Assembly: GCA_963575745.1 (NCBI GenBank)
Contig: CAUYUJ010015010.1
Span: forward strand, 272,335-336,334
Source: Prorocentrum cordatum
Taxonomy: Eukaryota; Sar; Dinophyceae; Prorocentrales; Prorocentraceae
Length of the DNA: 64,000 nucleotides
Direction of reading: 5' to 3'
Shown here in pieces: positions 32,808 to 43,905 of the stretch; positions within the stretch are counted from its first letter, which is position 1, and every line of letters starts with the position of its first letter. Below the pieces are notes generated by a model. That model was not told where the DNA came from. It saw nothing but the letters and a program-made list of their open reading frames with translations, and did no database searches. Made by a program: the position numbers and the translations under genes.

Positions 32808-33086
32808 TCACCGCTCGCGGACTCGCGCATGCCTCTGATAGCATCCGCGCATTCGTCGCAATCGGGGAAGAAGCTGAAGACGGTGTCGGTCCCTCCCCGA
32901 GGTTTCGTCCTGGATGCGATCTAGCGGGGCGTCGTTGGGATGACGTGCCAGCTGAAGGAAATGTTCGCGTGCCTGTTGTGCTGAGAACGGCGCGGGCCCA
33001 TGTGCGTCCTGGTCATTTAGCCGCGCTCCGAGATCGCGGAGATGCCGGTAACAACGACCAAGATCAGGATCTCGCGTTTTCCGCAT
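32808..33086 (-). pseudogene. LINE pre-RT region fragment
   Basis: The frame reads CYRHLRDLGARLNDQDAHGP followed by FSAQQAREHFLQLARHPNDA. It resembles the linker before the RT domain, where a REHF motif is common. Between 33,090 and 33,890 the frames are broken by G-runs (33,360-33,382; 33,602-33,620). Between 32,800 and 31,970 short frames may contain RT pieces, but no motif is clear. Confidence 0.45.
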
Positions 33087-33889
33087 TCATGAACAACTTC
33101 TGCTACGGGCTGGCCTCGCCATCGTCGTTGATCTCGTCGATCGCGCCGCTTGAGTAGATGATGATGGTCCATAGCTATCTTCCGATCTCCAGGGTTCGAG
33201 GGGCGACGCGCTGCGTACCGCGAAATATGTAGCGACTTTTCCTGAGACCGTCATGCTGCTCCATTGCGGGCAAGCGCAGGCATATCATCGCGTCGAGTTC
33301 GGCGGCCGACGAAATCATCTGCTGCTTCGCGAGGGCGCGCTGAGAGCTTAGTCCAGGAGGGGGGGGAGGGGGGGGGGGGGGGCGGGGCGAGCTCGGAACC
33401 TGAAGAGCCTGTTGTGCTGCGCCTGGAGCTCATCTGTATTCGGTCCGTGAGGCCGACGCCGCGTCGCCAGGGCCTCGAAACAGATCTCGGCGCGGCTTGC
33501 TGCGGGGGCGGAGCTCCTGGGCAGAGCCTGGTCCCCGCTGCGTCCGAGTGGCCTTCGGAGATGTGGTCGCATCCGAACGTAAGGTCCGTGCTCCAAGATG
33601 CTGGGGGGGGGGGGGGGGGTCCGCGCGCGCGCCCTGGGAGATGCAGAACAAGACTTTGGGCAACCTGCTCACCATCAGGAAGGGCATGGGTGCGGAGCTC
33701 GCGGAACGAGTGAGGTATGCGTCTGGCTTGTTGGCGGGAAAACCGTCGAATCCGTAATCATACTTGAGGGTCGGATGGTGCCATGTCGCGCGTCGTTTGG
33801 AAGGTGGCCTGGAATCGATGTGGTGCAGGTTGTTCTCCACGACAAAATCGAGAATGTGCTGGGCGTGCTTGGGGGGTGGCCTGGGAAGC

Positions 33890-34540
33890 TTATCTTTTCA
33901 ATGTGCTCGGTGGAGGTCTCTGATGCGGGTTGGCGCTCAAGAGGGCACCTACCATGGGAGCCAGTACATCGCGTGAAAGTCGTATCGGTGTTGGCGACCT
34001 TGAACGTGTAGGTGGAACATGTCGGTCGTCAACCTTGTGAACTGGATTGGGCGTCGTATCTAATCTAGCAAGTTGGGGATCCAGCAAGAAAACATCGACC
34101 CGCGCCGATGAGGGCGAACTCCTCCAGACCAGGTACGTAGTGTGCTCGAGAAGAGCGATATCGCTCACAATGATGATGCCCCACTTCTGCTTGCGCGGTA
34201 TCATCAACGAGCCGTGGATCTTAGAACGTGAGCTTGGGCGAAGCGGATCTAGAGCTTGGCAACTCCCTGGCGCTAGGCGGAGCTGTTGGGTAAGATGGGC
34301 CGCGCGGCGCGCCCGGTGCCGCTGACGTGTAGTTGCACTTAATTTCAAAGGGGTTATTGGAATAAGCCTCCATGGTCGGTTCGACTTCTCGTGCGACGTG
34401 AGGTTATCTGGGGTGCGTCGATCAGCGATGCGTTGACCACGGAGGTTGAAAGACGCGGGTAGCGGGGGGCCTCCTCGAAGCACTTCCCGCACCCTATACG
34501 CATGAGGCGTCGAATTCTCTCTCAGCGTTGGCCGAACCAC
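33890..34540 (-). pseudogene. LINE endonuclease-like (EEP fold) C-terminal fragment
   Basis: The frame contains WGIIIVSDIALLEHTTYLVW, then ARVDVFLLDPQLARLD, then VHKVDDRHVPPTRSRS. A hydrophobic strand, a DVFLLDP strand and a DxxxP-type end fit the last part of LINE apurinic-type endonucleases, where SDHxP closes the active site. This is tentative because only the C-terminal third is legible. Confidence 0.45.
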
Positions 34541-34622
34541 AACCTCAGTATCGTCGGGCAGCTAGCTCAGGTCGTGAGTCTGTTTCCCTCCCATACCTGT
34601 AGGATGTGCCGATCCAGGAAGG

Positions 34623-34634
34623 CTTGCAGTGCCA
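34623..34634 (-). repeat. Target-site duplication, 5' copy (TGGCACTGCAAG)
   Basis: Identical to 29,038-29,049 and located directly after the codons for DEIR. Confidence 0.85.
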
Positions 34635-35590
34635 CCTAATCTCGTCGGAGGCCGCTTTGTTCAGGCAGAGGCGGAAAGGCGGCTTGTTCTTCCACATCTC
34701 GCCAGTGACGTAGTCCTGGCGACCCAGCTCGTTTGCGAAACGCTTGCCGTTGGCGTCGAACACCAGCCCGCCCACGCCGCGCAGAGCCTCTGCAGCGAGG
34801 AACTTGATCTTCGCATCGGGGTCGTCTGGCTTCGCCAGTCCTTTGGGGTGCACCTGGGCCCACTCCAGGTCGATGGTCCGCGCGCCGATTTCCTCGCCCA
34901 TCTTGATACCGTCGCTGGTGCAATGCTCGCCGTTGGTGGTAGGCAGATGGAGCAGGTCGGGGCGGTGCTGCGCCAGCACCGAATTCGTGGTGAAGTCGGC
35001 GCCGAAGCCACCGTTGGCCAAGATCACGGGGCCGTGCTCTTTGAACTCCTCACCGCTCTTGGAGTAGATCGAGCCCACTACGGAAAGCTTGCCCCCTGAC
35101 GTGTTGGTCAGCAGCTGGTTGGCGCAAGCGTTGGTGATGATGCGGGCTCGGTCCGTGTTCTCTGCAACCTTCTCAAGCATCTGAATCAGGGCGTAGGTAA
35201 TGGTCATACCTTGGAAGCGCTCCGCGCCACCGTGGGTGCGCGGCGCCGAGTGGCCACCGAGGCGCGCCACAAGAGACAGATCCAGATCGAACTTGTCGAC
35301 GAGCCAATCCACGTTTGCTCCACTGCTTTAGCCGAAAATATTGGCGAGGTCAGGGCGCTTGGCCCCGCTCTTCATGGTGTCGTTGGTGACGAGGTCGCGG
35401 GAATCTTGGATTCCCTTCGCCTTCTGTGTCGTCGTCTCCGCGCAAGTGGTGCCACTGGTTGCCTTTGTCGAATTGCCGCCGCAGAAAGAAAACTAATCTT
35501 TCAACACGACCTTCCCGCCGCACTCGAGAACCGTGTTGGATGCTGACACGCCTGCCAAACCGCGACGATGGCCTGGTATACCATCGCCAT
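34623..35590 (-). pseudogene. Fumarate reductase flavoprotein copy 3, 5' part
   Basis: Homologous to residues 15-324 of the intact protein. The Rossmann motif region is frame-shifted (GLAGVSASNTVLECGG), and a stop follows KVVLKD (about 35,493). A second stop, TAA, replaces the LCGNSG segment (about 35,326). The frame is then open from 35,312 and carries TITYALIQM, LPTTNGEHCT and RFANELGRQDYV. QVHPTG has become QVHPKG, changing the threonine next to the active-site histidine. It ends at the LINE junction. Two stops, a frameshift and an active-site change make it a pseudogene. Confidence 0.9.
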
Positions 35591-35599
35591 AGCTCCGAA

Positions 35600-38360
35600 A
35601 AAAGTCTGGGCGATAATGAACAACGGATGGGTGCCTGATGGGGTCCTGCCTCAAACGCAAAACGGCTGGAACCAATCTTAACGCGACTTGAGCAACAACG
35701 GCGGCGGACGATGACGATGACGATTGCGAGATGTGGACGGTGACAACCCAAGCGTGCTCGCGCTATGGCACACCCTACCCCCCCACCCATCTTCCCATTG
35801 CGCTGCACTGTCTTTTCATCGCCGGCTTGGGGGCCCCAGGTGACCCCTATTCGCAAACCAACCCCATCGTGTGCTGCGCAAGCAGGGACGGGGGAGTAGC
35901 ACTTTGGACGAGGAGGAGGAGGTGGCGGCGAACGAGCAGGAGGATCAGCAGAAATAATGGGGGGAACACCAGGAGCAGGAGGAGCAGGATGCGCAGGAGG
36001 ATCAAGGGAACGCAAAGGAGGGAAAGGGAGTCGGATGGCAACGACCACAACCGAAGCGGATCCAGAGATGTGGCCCGCGCTGGGGCGAGTTCGTACATTT
36101 ATTTGAACGGCGGGAGCGAAGCTCCGATCCTGAAGTGCGGCTCGCGCAGGAGCGGTGACACAATGTGTAGGACCGAAGAAAGGCGAGATCGAAGAACCAC
36201 GCACTACCAAGCAAACGAAACATCTGTTTTGAACTCCTGCGTGAAATGATTTTTGGAAGGGTGGGCGCTCCCGCGCAAGGCAGTATCGAGGCTGTCGGTC
36301 GCCGTGCGTGTTGTCGCCGTCGCCGCCCCTTCGCCGCCCGCTTGCATTGCATTGCGCTGTTTCTGTCTGTTTTGCATTCCTTTGGTTCGCCCTGCTTTGC
36401 ATTCATATTCAGTACTTTGCTTTGCATTGCTCTGCGCAACATCGTTGCACAGCATTGATTGTACAGCATCGGTTGCACGACGTAGATTGCACGCCATGTG
36501 CTGCACCGCATCGATAGCACACGTAGATTGCGCACCATCGATCGCACCACATATATTGCACACCATAAACTGCGCAACGCAGATTGCCCAACACACACAC
36601 ACACATGTATATGTGTATGTTGCACCACATGTATGGCGCCGCATATGTGCACACCATATATTGAACAACGTATAGTGCACAACCTATAAGTGTTGTTCCT
36701 AGCACGGCTAGGCTGGGCCCTCTCTCTGCTCTTCCCCTCCCTTCGTGGGCACCAGCGTCTCCTCGCGCGTGGCCTCGGAGTCCCCGATGCCGATCGCCTG
36801 CCTACCGCTTGGGCGCGAAGGAGGGGCGGCGAGGTCGAATGCCTCGCACTCCAACGGGCAGCGGCCGAGTCGGGCACGCCTTGGGCGGCAGCGGTTCCCC
36901 CCTCCCCCTTCCTCCTGTCCGTGATGCCACGGGGCGCGGGAGGCCGCGGTCGGGCGGCTGCTCTGTGATGGACAGCAGTGTTGCGCAGCCCTTTTTGGCA
37001 GCAGCAGCAGCAGCAGCAGCAGCAGGCGGCGGAGGAGCGGAGGCGCGGGGCTTGCAAGGGAGCGTGAGGGAGGGCGAGCGCGAGGACGAGGATGTGGGTA
37101 GTGGAAGCTGGTGACGGCGCGGGAGAGGATGACGAGCAGGAAGGGACTCGCCTGACGGAACTGCCACTGCCACGTAGGCGGCGTGCCCGCCGAGCCGAGA
37201 CCCGCTCGAGACGCCTGCTGAGGGGATTGGGGAACCCAAAGGTACCGATACAGCCACTGAAAGGTACCGATACCGCGACTCTGTAGACCTCTCCTGGGGT
37301 GCGTTCTGGCCAAAATTTCGGGGAGAATCCAGCCGTGGCGACGAGGGCGAGGCGACTCCAACGGTGGCGACGGGGGCCTCCCAGGAGGCCCAGAAAGGGG
37401 GAAACGAGGCAAGGGTTGACCTTTTCCTCCTCTGAGGAAAAGGGGCCTCCCAGAGACCACGAGTGAGGAGCGACGGGGTCGGGGGCCTGGCACGCCCGGG
37501 AGGCACGGCACTGCGCGGCTCGCCAGCGACCTGGGACACACGCCCTCGGAAAGGCAGCCCGAGGTCGAGCCTCTGTCTGCGCTGCCCCATGACTCGAGAC
37601 TGCGGCCACCCCAGCGGGAGCGCACTCTTTTTCCTCCGGGCCTCTCTGCAGCTCCAAGTGGCAGCCGCGACCGCGACGCGCGGGCTCGCGGGTGGACGGA
37701 GCGGCGGGAACAAAGGGCCGATGAAGGTGTATTCAACGCGTGGTGGATGACTTGCGCGATGACCACATGTTGCCTTCCACGGCGAGGAGGACAAGGAGGA
37801 TGACTTGCGTGGTGGATGACTTGCGGCGAGGAGGACAAGGAGGACGAGAGGAGATGGGGCGGTAGGAACATGTATATATGTGGGCCTCACACGGGTGGGC
37901 GGGTGGGGAGCCCACGGGAATGAGGGGGAGCCCAATGGAATGAGCGGGCGCGGTGCGCCGCAGATGGGGGGCCATGGAAAAGGGGTGTCCGGCGCACCGT
38001 GCATGGCCCGAGGCTTGTGTGCTGACGAGGGGTGGCCAAGGGCCTTCTTGAAAGCAGAAGAGGGAGGACCATGACATCTGGGAGACTTCGTGGCACCGGC
38101 CACGATCTCCGCCCCCCTCCTAGTCCTCCCCCCCCCCCCGCTACCGCGCCTCCAAGAAGGAGGAAGAGTCCCACCAGCCCTTCGGGGCGCGGGTGGTTTA
38201 GAGCGTTTCCTCTTCCAACCCCCCTTCTTCCCCATACCCATCTCCCCCTACCCCCTACCACTGGACCAACATCGTTCATTTTACTGTGGTGTTGGGTCAA
38301 TGTTGGCTTCTTGGGGGTGGGGGACCCTAATTGGTCCCACCCCCTTCTTTGAGCATTTAC
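35600..38360. other. No recognisable gene; short repeats
   Basis: GC-rich sequence with long frames on both strands but no domain. Contents: the TATTGCACACCAT 14-mer family on the complementary strand (36,440-36,690, with a CA-run at 36,594-36,605); a (GCA)n run of about ten units (36,993-37,024); and tandem GGATGACTTGCG/GGCGAGGAGGACAAG units (37,740-37,850). The frames of 350-550 codons here are composition effects of high GC. Confidence 0.6.
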
Positions 38361-38364
38361 CTCC

Positions 38365-38600
38365 AAGATGGCCACAGGATGGCCCCCGAGGCTGCAACGA
38401 GTGCCAGAAGAGGATCCTCAAGAGGCGCCCAGGAGGCCACAAGAGGTAAGCCAGATGCCCAAGGCGGTTCCCAAGAGACCGAGAAGAGGCCGCAGGAGGC
38501 TTCCGCGAGGAACCCAAGACGCTTCAAGAGGCCCCCCGGGACCGCCAAGAGGCCCCCAAGACGCCCAAGAAGGCGTACAAAAAGCTCTGAATAGACATGC
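38365..38600. repeat. CCAAGAGGCCCCCAAGACG-type minisatellite
   Basis: Degenerate CAAGA(G/C)GC(C) words, a small member of the AAGACGGCCC family. Confidence 0.6.
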
Positions 38601-38684
38601 TGAGAGACTTCGCAAAAGCATCCAAGAGGCCTCTGGCCTTTCTGTTCGCCCTCCTTCTCCTCCTCTTCCTCTTCCTCATCCACC

Positions 38685-38870
38685 TAAAACCTCCTCCTCC
38701 CTCCTCCCTTCTCCCTCCTCCCTCCTCCTCATCCTCCTCCTCCCCCTCCTCCTCCCCCTCCTCCTCCTCCAGCTCCTCCTCCTCCTCCTCCTCCTCCTCC
38801 TCCTCCTCCTCTCTTCCTCCTCCTCCTCCTCTTCCTCCTTCTCCTCCTCCTCCTCCTCCATCCTCCCCCT
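38685..38870. repeat. (TCC)n microsatellite
   Basis: Nearly pure CTCCTCCTC over about 185 bp. Confidence 0.9.
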
Positions 38871-38994
38871 CTTGGGGTATGACGGCTTCCCAGCCCCACT
38901 GCGTGCTCCCCCACATTCCTGATCAAGACAACCCGTCTTGGCATCGTTTCTGGATGGACTGGTGTGGGTACGCGAACCGTCTGGAGTAGAAGTA

Positions 38995-39270
<276 letters not shown>

Positions 39271-39378
39271 CGACCGACAGTCCGCAGGGTGCTGCAAAAC
39301 GCCCAAGGGACGCCAGCCCGCTCACGCCAGGCCAGGCAGTGCTCGACGCAGTCTGGCACTGCGCGGGGAGCTGGGAGC

Positions 39379-40464
39379 TCAGCGCTCGACGCGGCCGGAG
39401 TTGATGTCCTTCTCGTAGCCGTTGAACGGGACCGTGCAGAGACAGTACAGCGGGAACGAGATGTATACGAGGCCGACCGCAATGAAGATTGCGTAGCCGT
39501 ACTTGGTCACCAATGGGATGTGCTGATTCGGGATGCCGAAAGCCGACGCTGGGGCGAGCTTCTTCCAGCCGAGGCAACCGTGGACCATGAACACGACCAC
39601 CGCGAACATGTAGAAGAGGCTGAGAGCCTTGGAATCGTTGAAGAGCTTGAACTCGAGCGCGTAGATGTCGCGAACCCCCACTGGCTGGATCGAGGCGTCC
39701 TTCGTCCAGAAGAGGTCGAGCTCGAAGACGCCCCAGAAATTGATGAGGTAGGGAGGGGGGCGGATCATGTACGGCCCGAACTGGTCGGTGTCGCCGAAAC
39801 GGAACTGGAACAAGTGAACGGTCATGAAGGTGAGCAGGACCAGGCCCGTGCAGGCGAGGTCGAGTGCTCGCGGATTGTTCTTGAACATGCCGAGGGACGT
39901 GTCCCAGGTGCGCTGGAGGCCCGCGAGCACGTGCAGGAGGACCGAGAGCAGGATGTACTCCTCCACGATGTTGGCGGGGAGCCCGAAGCCAGTCCAGTAC
40001 GGGCGCGCGTAGAAGTAGCCGTAGCCGTTGAAGTCGTCGGGCCTCCTCCTCCTCCTCCCTCTCCTTCTCCTCCTCCTCCTCCTTTCCCTCCTCCTCCTTT
40101 CCTTCCTCCTCCTTCTCCTCCTCCTCCTCCTCCTCCCCCTCCTCCTCCTCCCCCTCTTCATTCCCCTCCGCGCCGTCGCCGCGTCTTCTCCCGCCCCAGC
40201 TTGTCAGTTGGCCGTTGAAGTCATCGGGCCGACGGCATGGATGACGATGAACAGGACCAGCAAGATCGCGCTGCGGGTGAGGCCAACGCGGTCGCCAGTT
40301 ATCTTGAAGTTCTTGTTGACGAAGATCGTCGCGGCGACTTCGTAGAGGACGGCGCTCAGCAAGTACCAAGCGGCGTAGAAGTAGGCCCGCACGTTGATCA
40401 AGAACACGCCCGGGTTGCTGTCCATGACGCCTTCGCGCCAATTGTCCCGGCCGTCCAGGTGCCC
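39379..40464 (-). CDS. Cytochrome b558-type membrane domain, copy 3 (interrupted)
   Basis: Two coding segments. Segment 1 (about 40,461-40,230) reads HLDGRDNWREGV...FLINVRAYFYAAWYLLSAVL...GLTRSAILLVLFIVIHAVG. Segment 2 (about 40,043-39,379) reads DDFNGYGYFYARPYWTGFGL, VEEYILLSVLLHVLAGL, MTVHLFQFRFGDT, VVVFMVHGCLGW and ends SGRVER. All four candidate heme histidines (HAV, LLH, TVH, MVH) are kept. The segments are separated by a GGA-rich insert bounded by a 20-bp near-perfect direct repeat. Residues NLHVFLG are missing and the splice sites are ambiguous. A TGA at 40,465 separates this frame from the triple-b5 frame in the same phase. It is either a separate gene, one gene with a nonsense change, or an assembly error. 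The conserved residues argue against long-dead sequence. Confidence 0.65.
40024..40230 (-). repeat. Direct-repeat-bounded insert in the b558 gene
   Basis: GGCCCGAYGACTTCAACGGC occurs at 40,211-40,230 and 40,024-40,043 (one mismatch) on the minus strand and encodes the PDDFNG region. The 167 bp between consist mostly of (GGAGGA)n. Direct repeats at both ends are a known habit of dinoflagellate introns. The 187-bp period is not a multiple of three, so simple loss of one repeat does not restore frame. A GA-AG splice would restore it. Confidence 0.6.
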
Positions 40465-41415
40465 TCAAGCCTGGTGGTTGGCGATCTTGCCGCCCTTGTC
40501 CAGGATGACCGGCTTGCCGCCCTTCTTGGGCGCCTTCTCCTTCTTCTTCTTCGCGCCGCCGCCGCTGCCGACGTCGCCGATGACGGCGTCTGGCGCGTAT
40601 TTGCCGACCACGTCGGGCGGGTGGATCATGTCAAACTCCGCCGTGGCGTCCTTGCCTGCGAACGTGAGGATCGCCAGCTCGCCCCCCGGGTGCTGCGACA
40701 GGAAGGAGGTCACGTCGAGCACCTTTCCGCCGAGGATGACCCAGCAATCATCCTTGGTGACGTGTTTCGCCACCTCCTCCGGGCTGTACCCGCCGCCACC
40801 ACCGACAGCCTCCTCCTCATCCTCATCCGAGTCGTCGTCATCGTCCGAATCATCCTTCTCGTCGGCACCGCCGCCTGCCCCAAGCTTGCCAATGGCGGCG
40901 TCAGGGGCGTACTTCGGGATCACGTCCGGAGGGTGGATCATGTTGAACTCCTCGGTGGCATCCTTACCGGCGAACGTGAGGATGGCCAGCTCGCCTCCAG
41001 GGTGCTGGCTAAGGAACGAGGTCACGTCGAGCACCTCACCAGCCACGACCACCCAGCAATCGGTCTTGGTGGTGTGCTTGGCCACCTCCGCCATGGTGAG
41101 GCCGCCGCCACCGCCGCCACCGCCGCCAGACTTGATCTTCTTCTCCTTCTTCTCCTTCTTTGGCTTGTCATCTCCGCCGCCTGCCCCAAGTTTGCCAATG
41201 GCGGCGTCCGGGGCGTACTTCGGGATCACGTCTGGAGGGTGGATCATGTTGAATTCCTCGGTGGCATCCTTACTGGCGAACGTGAGGATGGCCAGCTCGC
41301 CTCCAGGGTGCTGGCTAAGGAACGAGGTCACGTCGAGCACCTCACCAGCCACGACTACCCAGCAATCGGTCTTGGTGGTGTGCTTGGCCACCTCCGCCAT
41401 GGTGATGGGAGCCAT
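40465..41415 (-). CDS. Triple tandem cytochrome b5-domain protein, 316 aa
   Basis: Starts at ATG 41,415 (MAPITMAEVAKHTTKTDCWVV). Three b5 domains follow, at about residues 6-83, 105-182 and 208-285. Each has a DCWV(V/I) strand, LSQHPGGE with the first heme histidine, and MIHPPDV with a candidate second histidine. Domains 1 and 2 are nearly identical at the DNA level, a recent internal duplication. The linkers are opposite in charge: KKEKKEKKIKSGGG after domain 1 and DDSDDDDDSDEDEEE after domain 2. A Lys-rich stretch follows domain 3 before the TGA at 40,465. The b558 domain continues in the same phase beyond that stop. Its role is inferred to be electron transfer to or from the adjacent diheme membrane domain. 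Confidence 0.8.
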   Translation of the reverse strand: MAPITMAEVAKHTTKTDCWVVVAGEVLDVTSFLSQHPGGELAILTFASKDATEEFNMIHPPDVIPKYAPDAAIGKLGAGGGDDKPKKEKKEKKIKSGGGGGGGGGLTMAEVAKHTTKTDCWVVVAGEVLDVTSFLSQHPGGELAILTFAGKDATEEFNMIHPPDVIPKYAPDAAIGKLGAGGGADEKDDSDDDDDSDEDEEEAVGGGGGYSPEEVAKHVTKDDCWVILGGKVLDVTSFLSQHPGGELAILTFAGKDATAEFDMIHPPDVVGKYAPDAVIGDVGSGGGAKKKKEKAPKKGGKPVILDKGGKIANHQA

Positions 41416-41443
41416 GGTTGAATAGTTGTCAGGTTCAGGCCCT

Positions 41444-41530
41444 GGAAAAAATCAGCTATACACCTTTGCCAGTGCTGCAGAATCGGGCTTGAATCAAACG
41501 AATCGAAGAGGAATCGGATGAGGAAGAGGA
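41444..41530 (-). promoter_or_regulatory. Conserved upstream block shared with the intact fusion gene
   Basis: Plus-strand words GGAAAAAATCAGCTATA, CCTTTGCCAGTGCTGCA, CGGGCTTGAATCAAA and GAGGAAGAGG match 11,720-11,795 in order and spacing. Here the block ends 29 bases before the ATG. This supports 41,415 as the true gene start. Confidence 0.5.
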
Positions 41531-41689
41531 GGAGGAGAAGGAGGAGGAGGAGAAGGAGGAGGAGAAGGAGGAGGCGAAGGAGGCGGAGAATCCGCCGACC
41601 CCTTGGGGATCATCGGCGTGTGAGATGCTTCCCCCTCCCCAAACCCCTCCCCCGGGAGCCCGGTCCGGTCGATTTGGAGGGGGGGGGGG

Positions 41690-43015
41690 GGTCCGGGACG
41701 AGCGCTCCACGGGGCTTTTCCTGGCCCAAGAGGGCTTCAAGACGGGCCACGAAGCCCCCAAGAGGCCTCCAAGACGGCCCACGAAGGCTCCGAGAAGCCA
41801 AACGACCGCTCCAAGACGCCCACGATGGCCCCAAGACGGGCCAAGAGGTCTCCAAGACGGCCCCTGAGGTCCCAAATGAGCCTCCCAAGAGGGCCCCAAG
41901 AGTCTAAAATTGTTGATTTTCCATAATGTTTTTCGATGTTTTTTGCTTTTCCGCCTTTCCGGCTTCCCGACGCTCCAAGACGCGCGACGAGGCCCCAAAG
42001 ATAGCCCCAAAATGGCCCAAGAGGCCCCCAAGACGGCCTGCAGACGGCCCAGGACGGCCCCAAGACGGCCCAAGAGGTCCCCAAGACGGCCCAAGAGGGC
42101 CGATTTGGAGGGGGGGAGGGGGCCGGGACGAGCGCAGCACGGCCGGGACGAGCGGTTCCAGGGCTTTTCCGGGCCCAAGAGGGCCTCAAGACGGGCCAAG
42201 AAGGCTCCAAGAGGCCTCCAAGACGGCCCACGAAGGCTCCGAGACGCCAAACGACCCCTCCAAGACGCCCAAGATGGCCCCAAGACGGGCCAAGAGGTCT
42301 CCAAGGCGGCCCCCGAGGTCCCATACAAGTCTCCCAAGAAGGCCCCAAGAGTCTAAAATTGTTGATTTTCCATAGTGTTCTTCGACGTTTTTTGCTTTTC
42401 CGCCTTTCCGGCTTCCCAACGCTCCAAGACGCGCGACGAGGCCCCAAAGATAGCCCCAAGATGGCCCAAGAGGCCCCCAAGACGGCCTCCAGACGGCCCA
42501 GGACGGCCCCAAGACGGCCCAAGAGGTCCTCAAGACGGCCCAAGAGGGCCGATTTGGAGGCGGGGAGGGGGCCAGGACGAGCGCAGCACGGCCGGGACGA
42601 GCGGTTCACGGGCTTTTCCGGGCCCAAGAGGGCCTCAAGACGGGCCAAGAAGCCCCCAAGAGGCCTCCAAGACGGCCCACGAAGGCTCCGAGACGCCAAA
42701 CGACCCCTCCAAGACGCCCAAGATGGCCCCAAGACGGGCCAAGAGGTCTCCAAGACGGCCCCCGAGGTCCCAAACAAGCCTCCCAAGAGGGCCCCAAGAG
42801 TCTAAAATTGTTGATTTTCCATAGTGTTTTTCGATGTGTTTTGCTTTTCCGCCTTTTCGGCTTCCCGACGCTCCAAGACGGCCAAAGAGGCCCCAAAGAC
42901 AGCCCCAAGATGGCCCAAGAGGCCCCCAAGACGGCCTCCAGACGGCCCAAGACGGCCCCAACACGGCCCAAGAGGTCCCCAAGACGGCCCAAGAGGGCTC
43001 CAAGACGTTGAGAGG
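41690..43015. repeat. 449-bp tandem repeat with internal CCAAGACGGCCC words
   Basis: The anchor GTTGATTTTCCATARTGTT then TTTTGCTTTTCCGCCTTT recurs at about 41,910, 42,360 and 42,809, a period of 449 bp. Each unit carries a G-run with CGGGACGAGCG and dozens of CCAAGACGGCCC words. About two and a half units are present. The many frames of 100-350 codons on both strands repeat in the same way and are not genes. From 43,015 to 43,745 nothing is recognised. Confidence 0.9.
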
Positions 43016-43744
43016 GTGCGGGACCCCTGTGTTGCAGAGACCCCCACGGCCCAAGACGACCTGTCTTGCAACTCGTCCGCGCAGAGGGTGGGGCAAGACG
43101 ACCTGTCTTGCACTCGTCAAAGCAACACGGGTAGGTCAGAGCAGAGGGCCGCGCAGTCTTGTAAGCAACTCGGTTTGCAAGACGGTCCTGGTTTGCCCGA
43201 ATTCGGGTCAAGAGCAAACTTACGCTTGGTAACGGAGCAGACTATGATACCATGCTTTGGCTGATCAGTTGCAATCATACACTACTGCACGCGTGCTCAC
43301 TACCTGTGCTACAATACTGATATATACTCTCGCGTTACACTCATGGGATACACAACGACACTACTTTGTTATACTGCACCCGTGCGGGCGAGGGGGGAAT
43401 GAGGTGGAGGGCTAGCTGCAAAGCTTTAGTTTATCACTGGGCCCCAGCATTGTCGTCGTCGCCGTCCTGCGTGTGCCGTTATCGTCGCCAATATCGTGGT
43501 ATGCATCGTCGTCGTTATCGTTGTATTCGGTGCATGAGGCCCCTGGCGTCATCTAAGACGGGGCGAGGTCTAAGGGGGAGGGAGGGGCGGCGGAGTGCAA
43601 TGCGAAGCATGACGATGAATGTTTGTTTTCAGACATCGGCTGGCTCCGATGCGGCACGTCGGCGAACAGGCGCCACGAGAGAAGAAGCTCGGCCAAGCTA
43701 TCATGCCTGGGCCGATGCGCTGCGACATGGAAGGCACCATGGGC

Positions 43745-43905
43745 TCATCGGCCAATGGTTGAACGCTGAACTGGCGGGCAAAAAAGGCCCTTGTCAAGGG
43801 CACACTGCAGACCTCAAAGCCTTGATCAAGGGCATCGGCCAATGGTCGAACGCTGAACTGGCGGGAAGAGCAGGGCACACTGCACACTCGAAACCCCCGA
43901 TAAGG
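43745..43905. repeat. Tandem duplication of about 93 bp
   Basis: GCATCGGCCAATGGTYGAAC then GCTGAACTGGCGGG then GGGCACACTGCA occurs twice (from about 43,747 and 43,839). It lies at the 3' end of the open frame described next. Confidence 0.75.

Larger units (their letters stand above)
29050..34622 (-). mobile_element. LINE-2 of this window: near full-length non-LTR retrotransposon, 5.57 kb
   Basis: Flanked by the perfect 12-bp direct repeat TGGCACTGCAAG and inserted in the flavoprotein codons. On the minus strand the modules run: endonuclease-like (about 34,330-33,930), pre-RT region (33,090-32,800), post-palm RT (31,970-31,180), Cys/His fingers (31,075-30,380), coiled-coil/basic module (30,090-29,416) and a 3' tail of about 370 bp. 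Frames are broken many times and the palm FADD box was not found. It is clearly decayed. There is no poly(A) tail at the 3' junction. Confidence 0.8.

Noticed and set aside
29050-34622. Treating the insert in the copy 3 flavoprotein as an ordinary spliceosomal intron
   Set aside because: No GT/GC-AG pair near the ends restores the frame, whereas removing the insert with one 12-bp repeat does, and the contents are LINE modules. RNA evidence could still change this.
36002-38241. Long minus-strand frames (350-550 codons) in the GC-rich 36-38 kb region
   Set aside because: Several overlapping frames of similar length exist on both strands, with no domain, poly-residue runs and no consistent start.
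40465-40467. TGA as a selenocysteine codon
   Set aside because: No selenoprotein family fits this linker position, and no SECIS-like structure was identified in the short downstream region.
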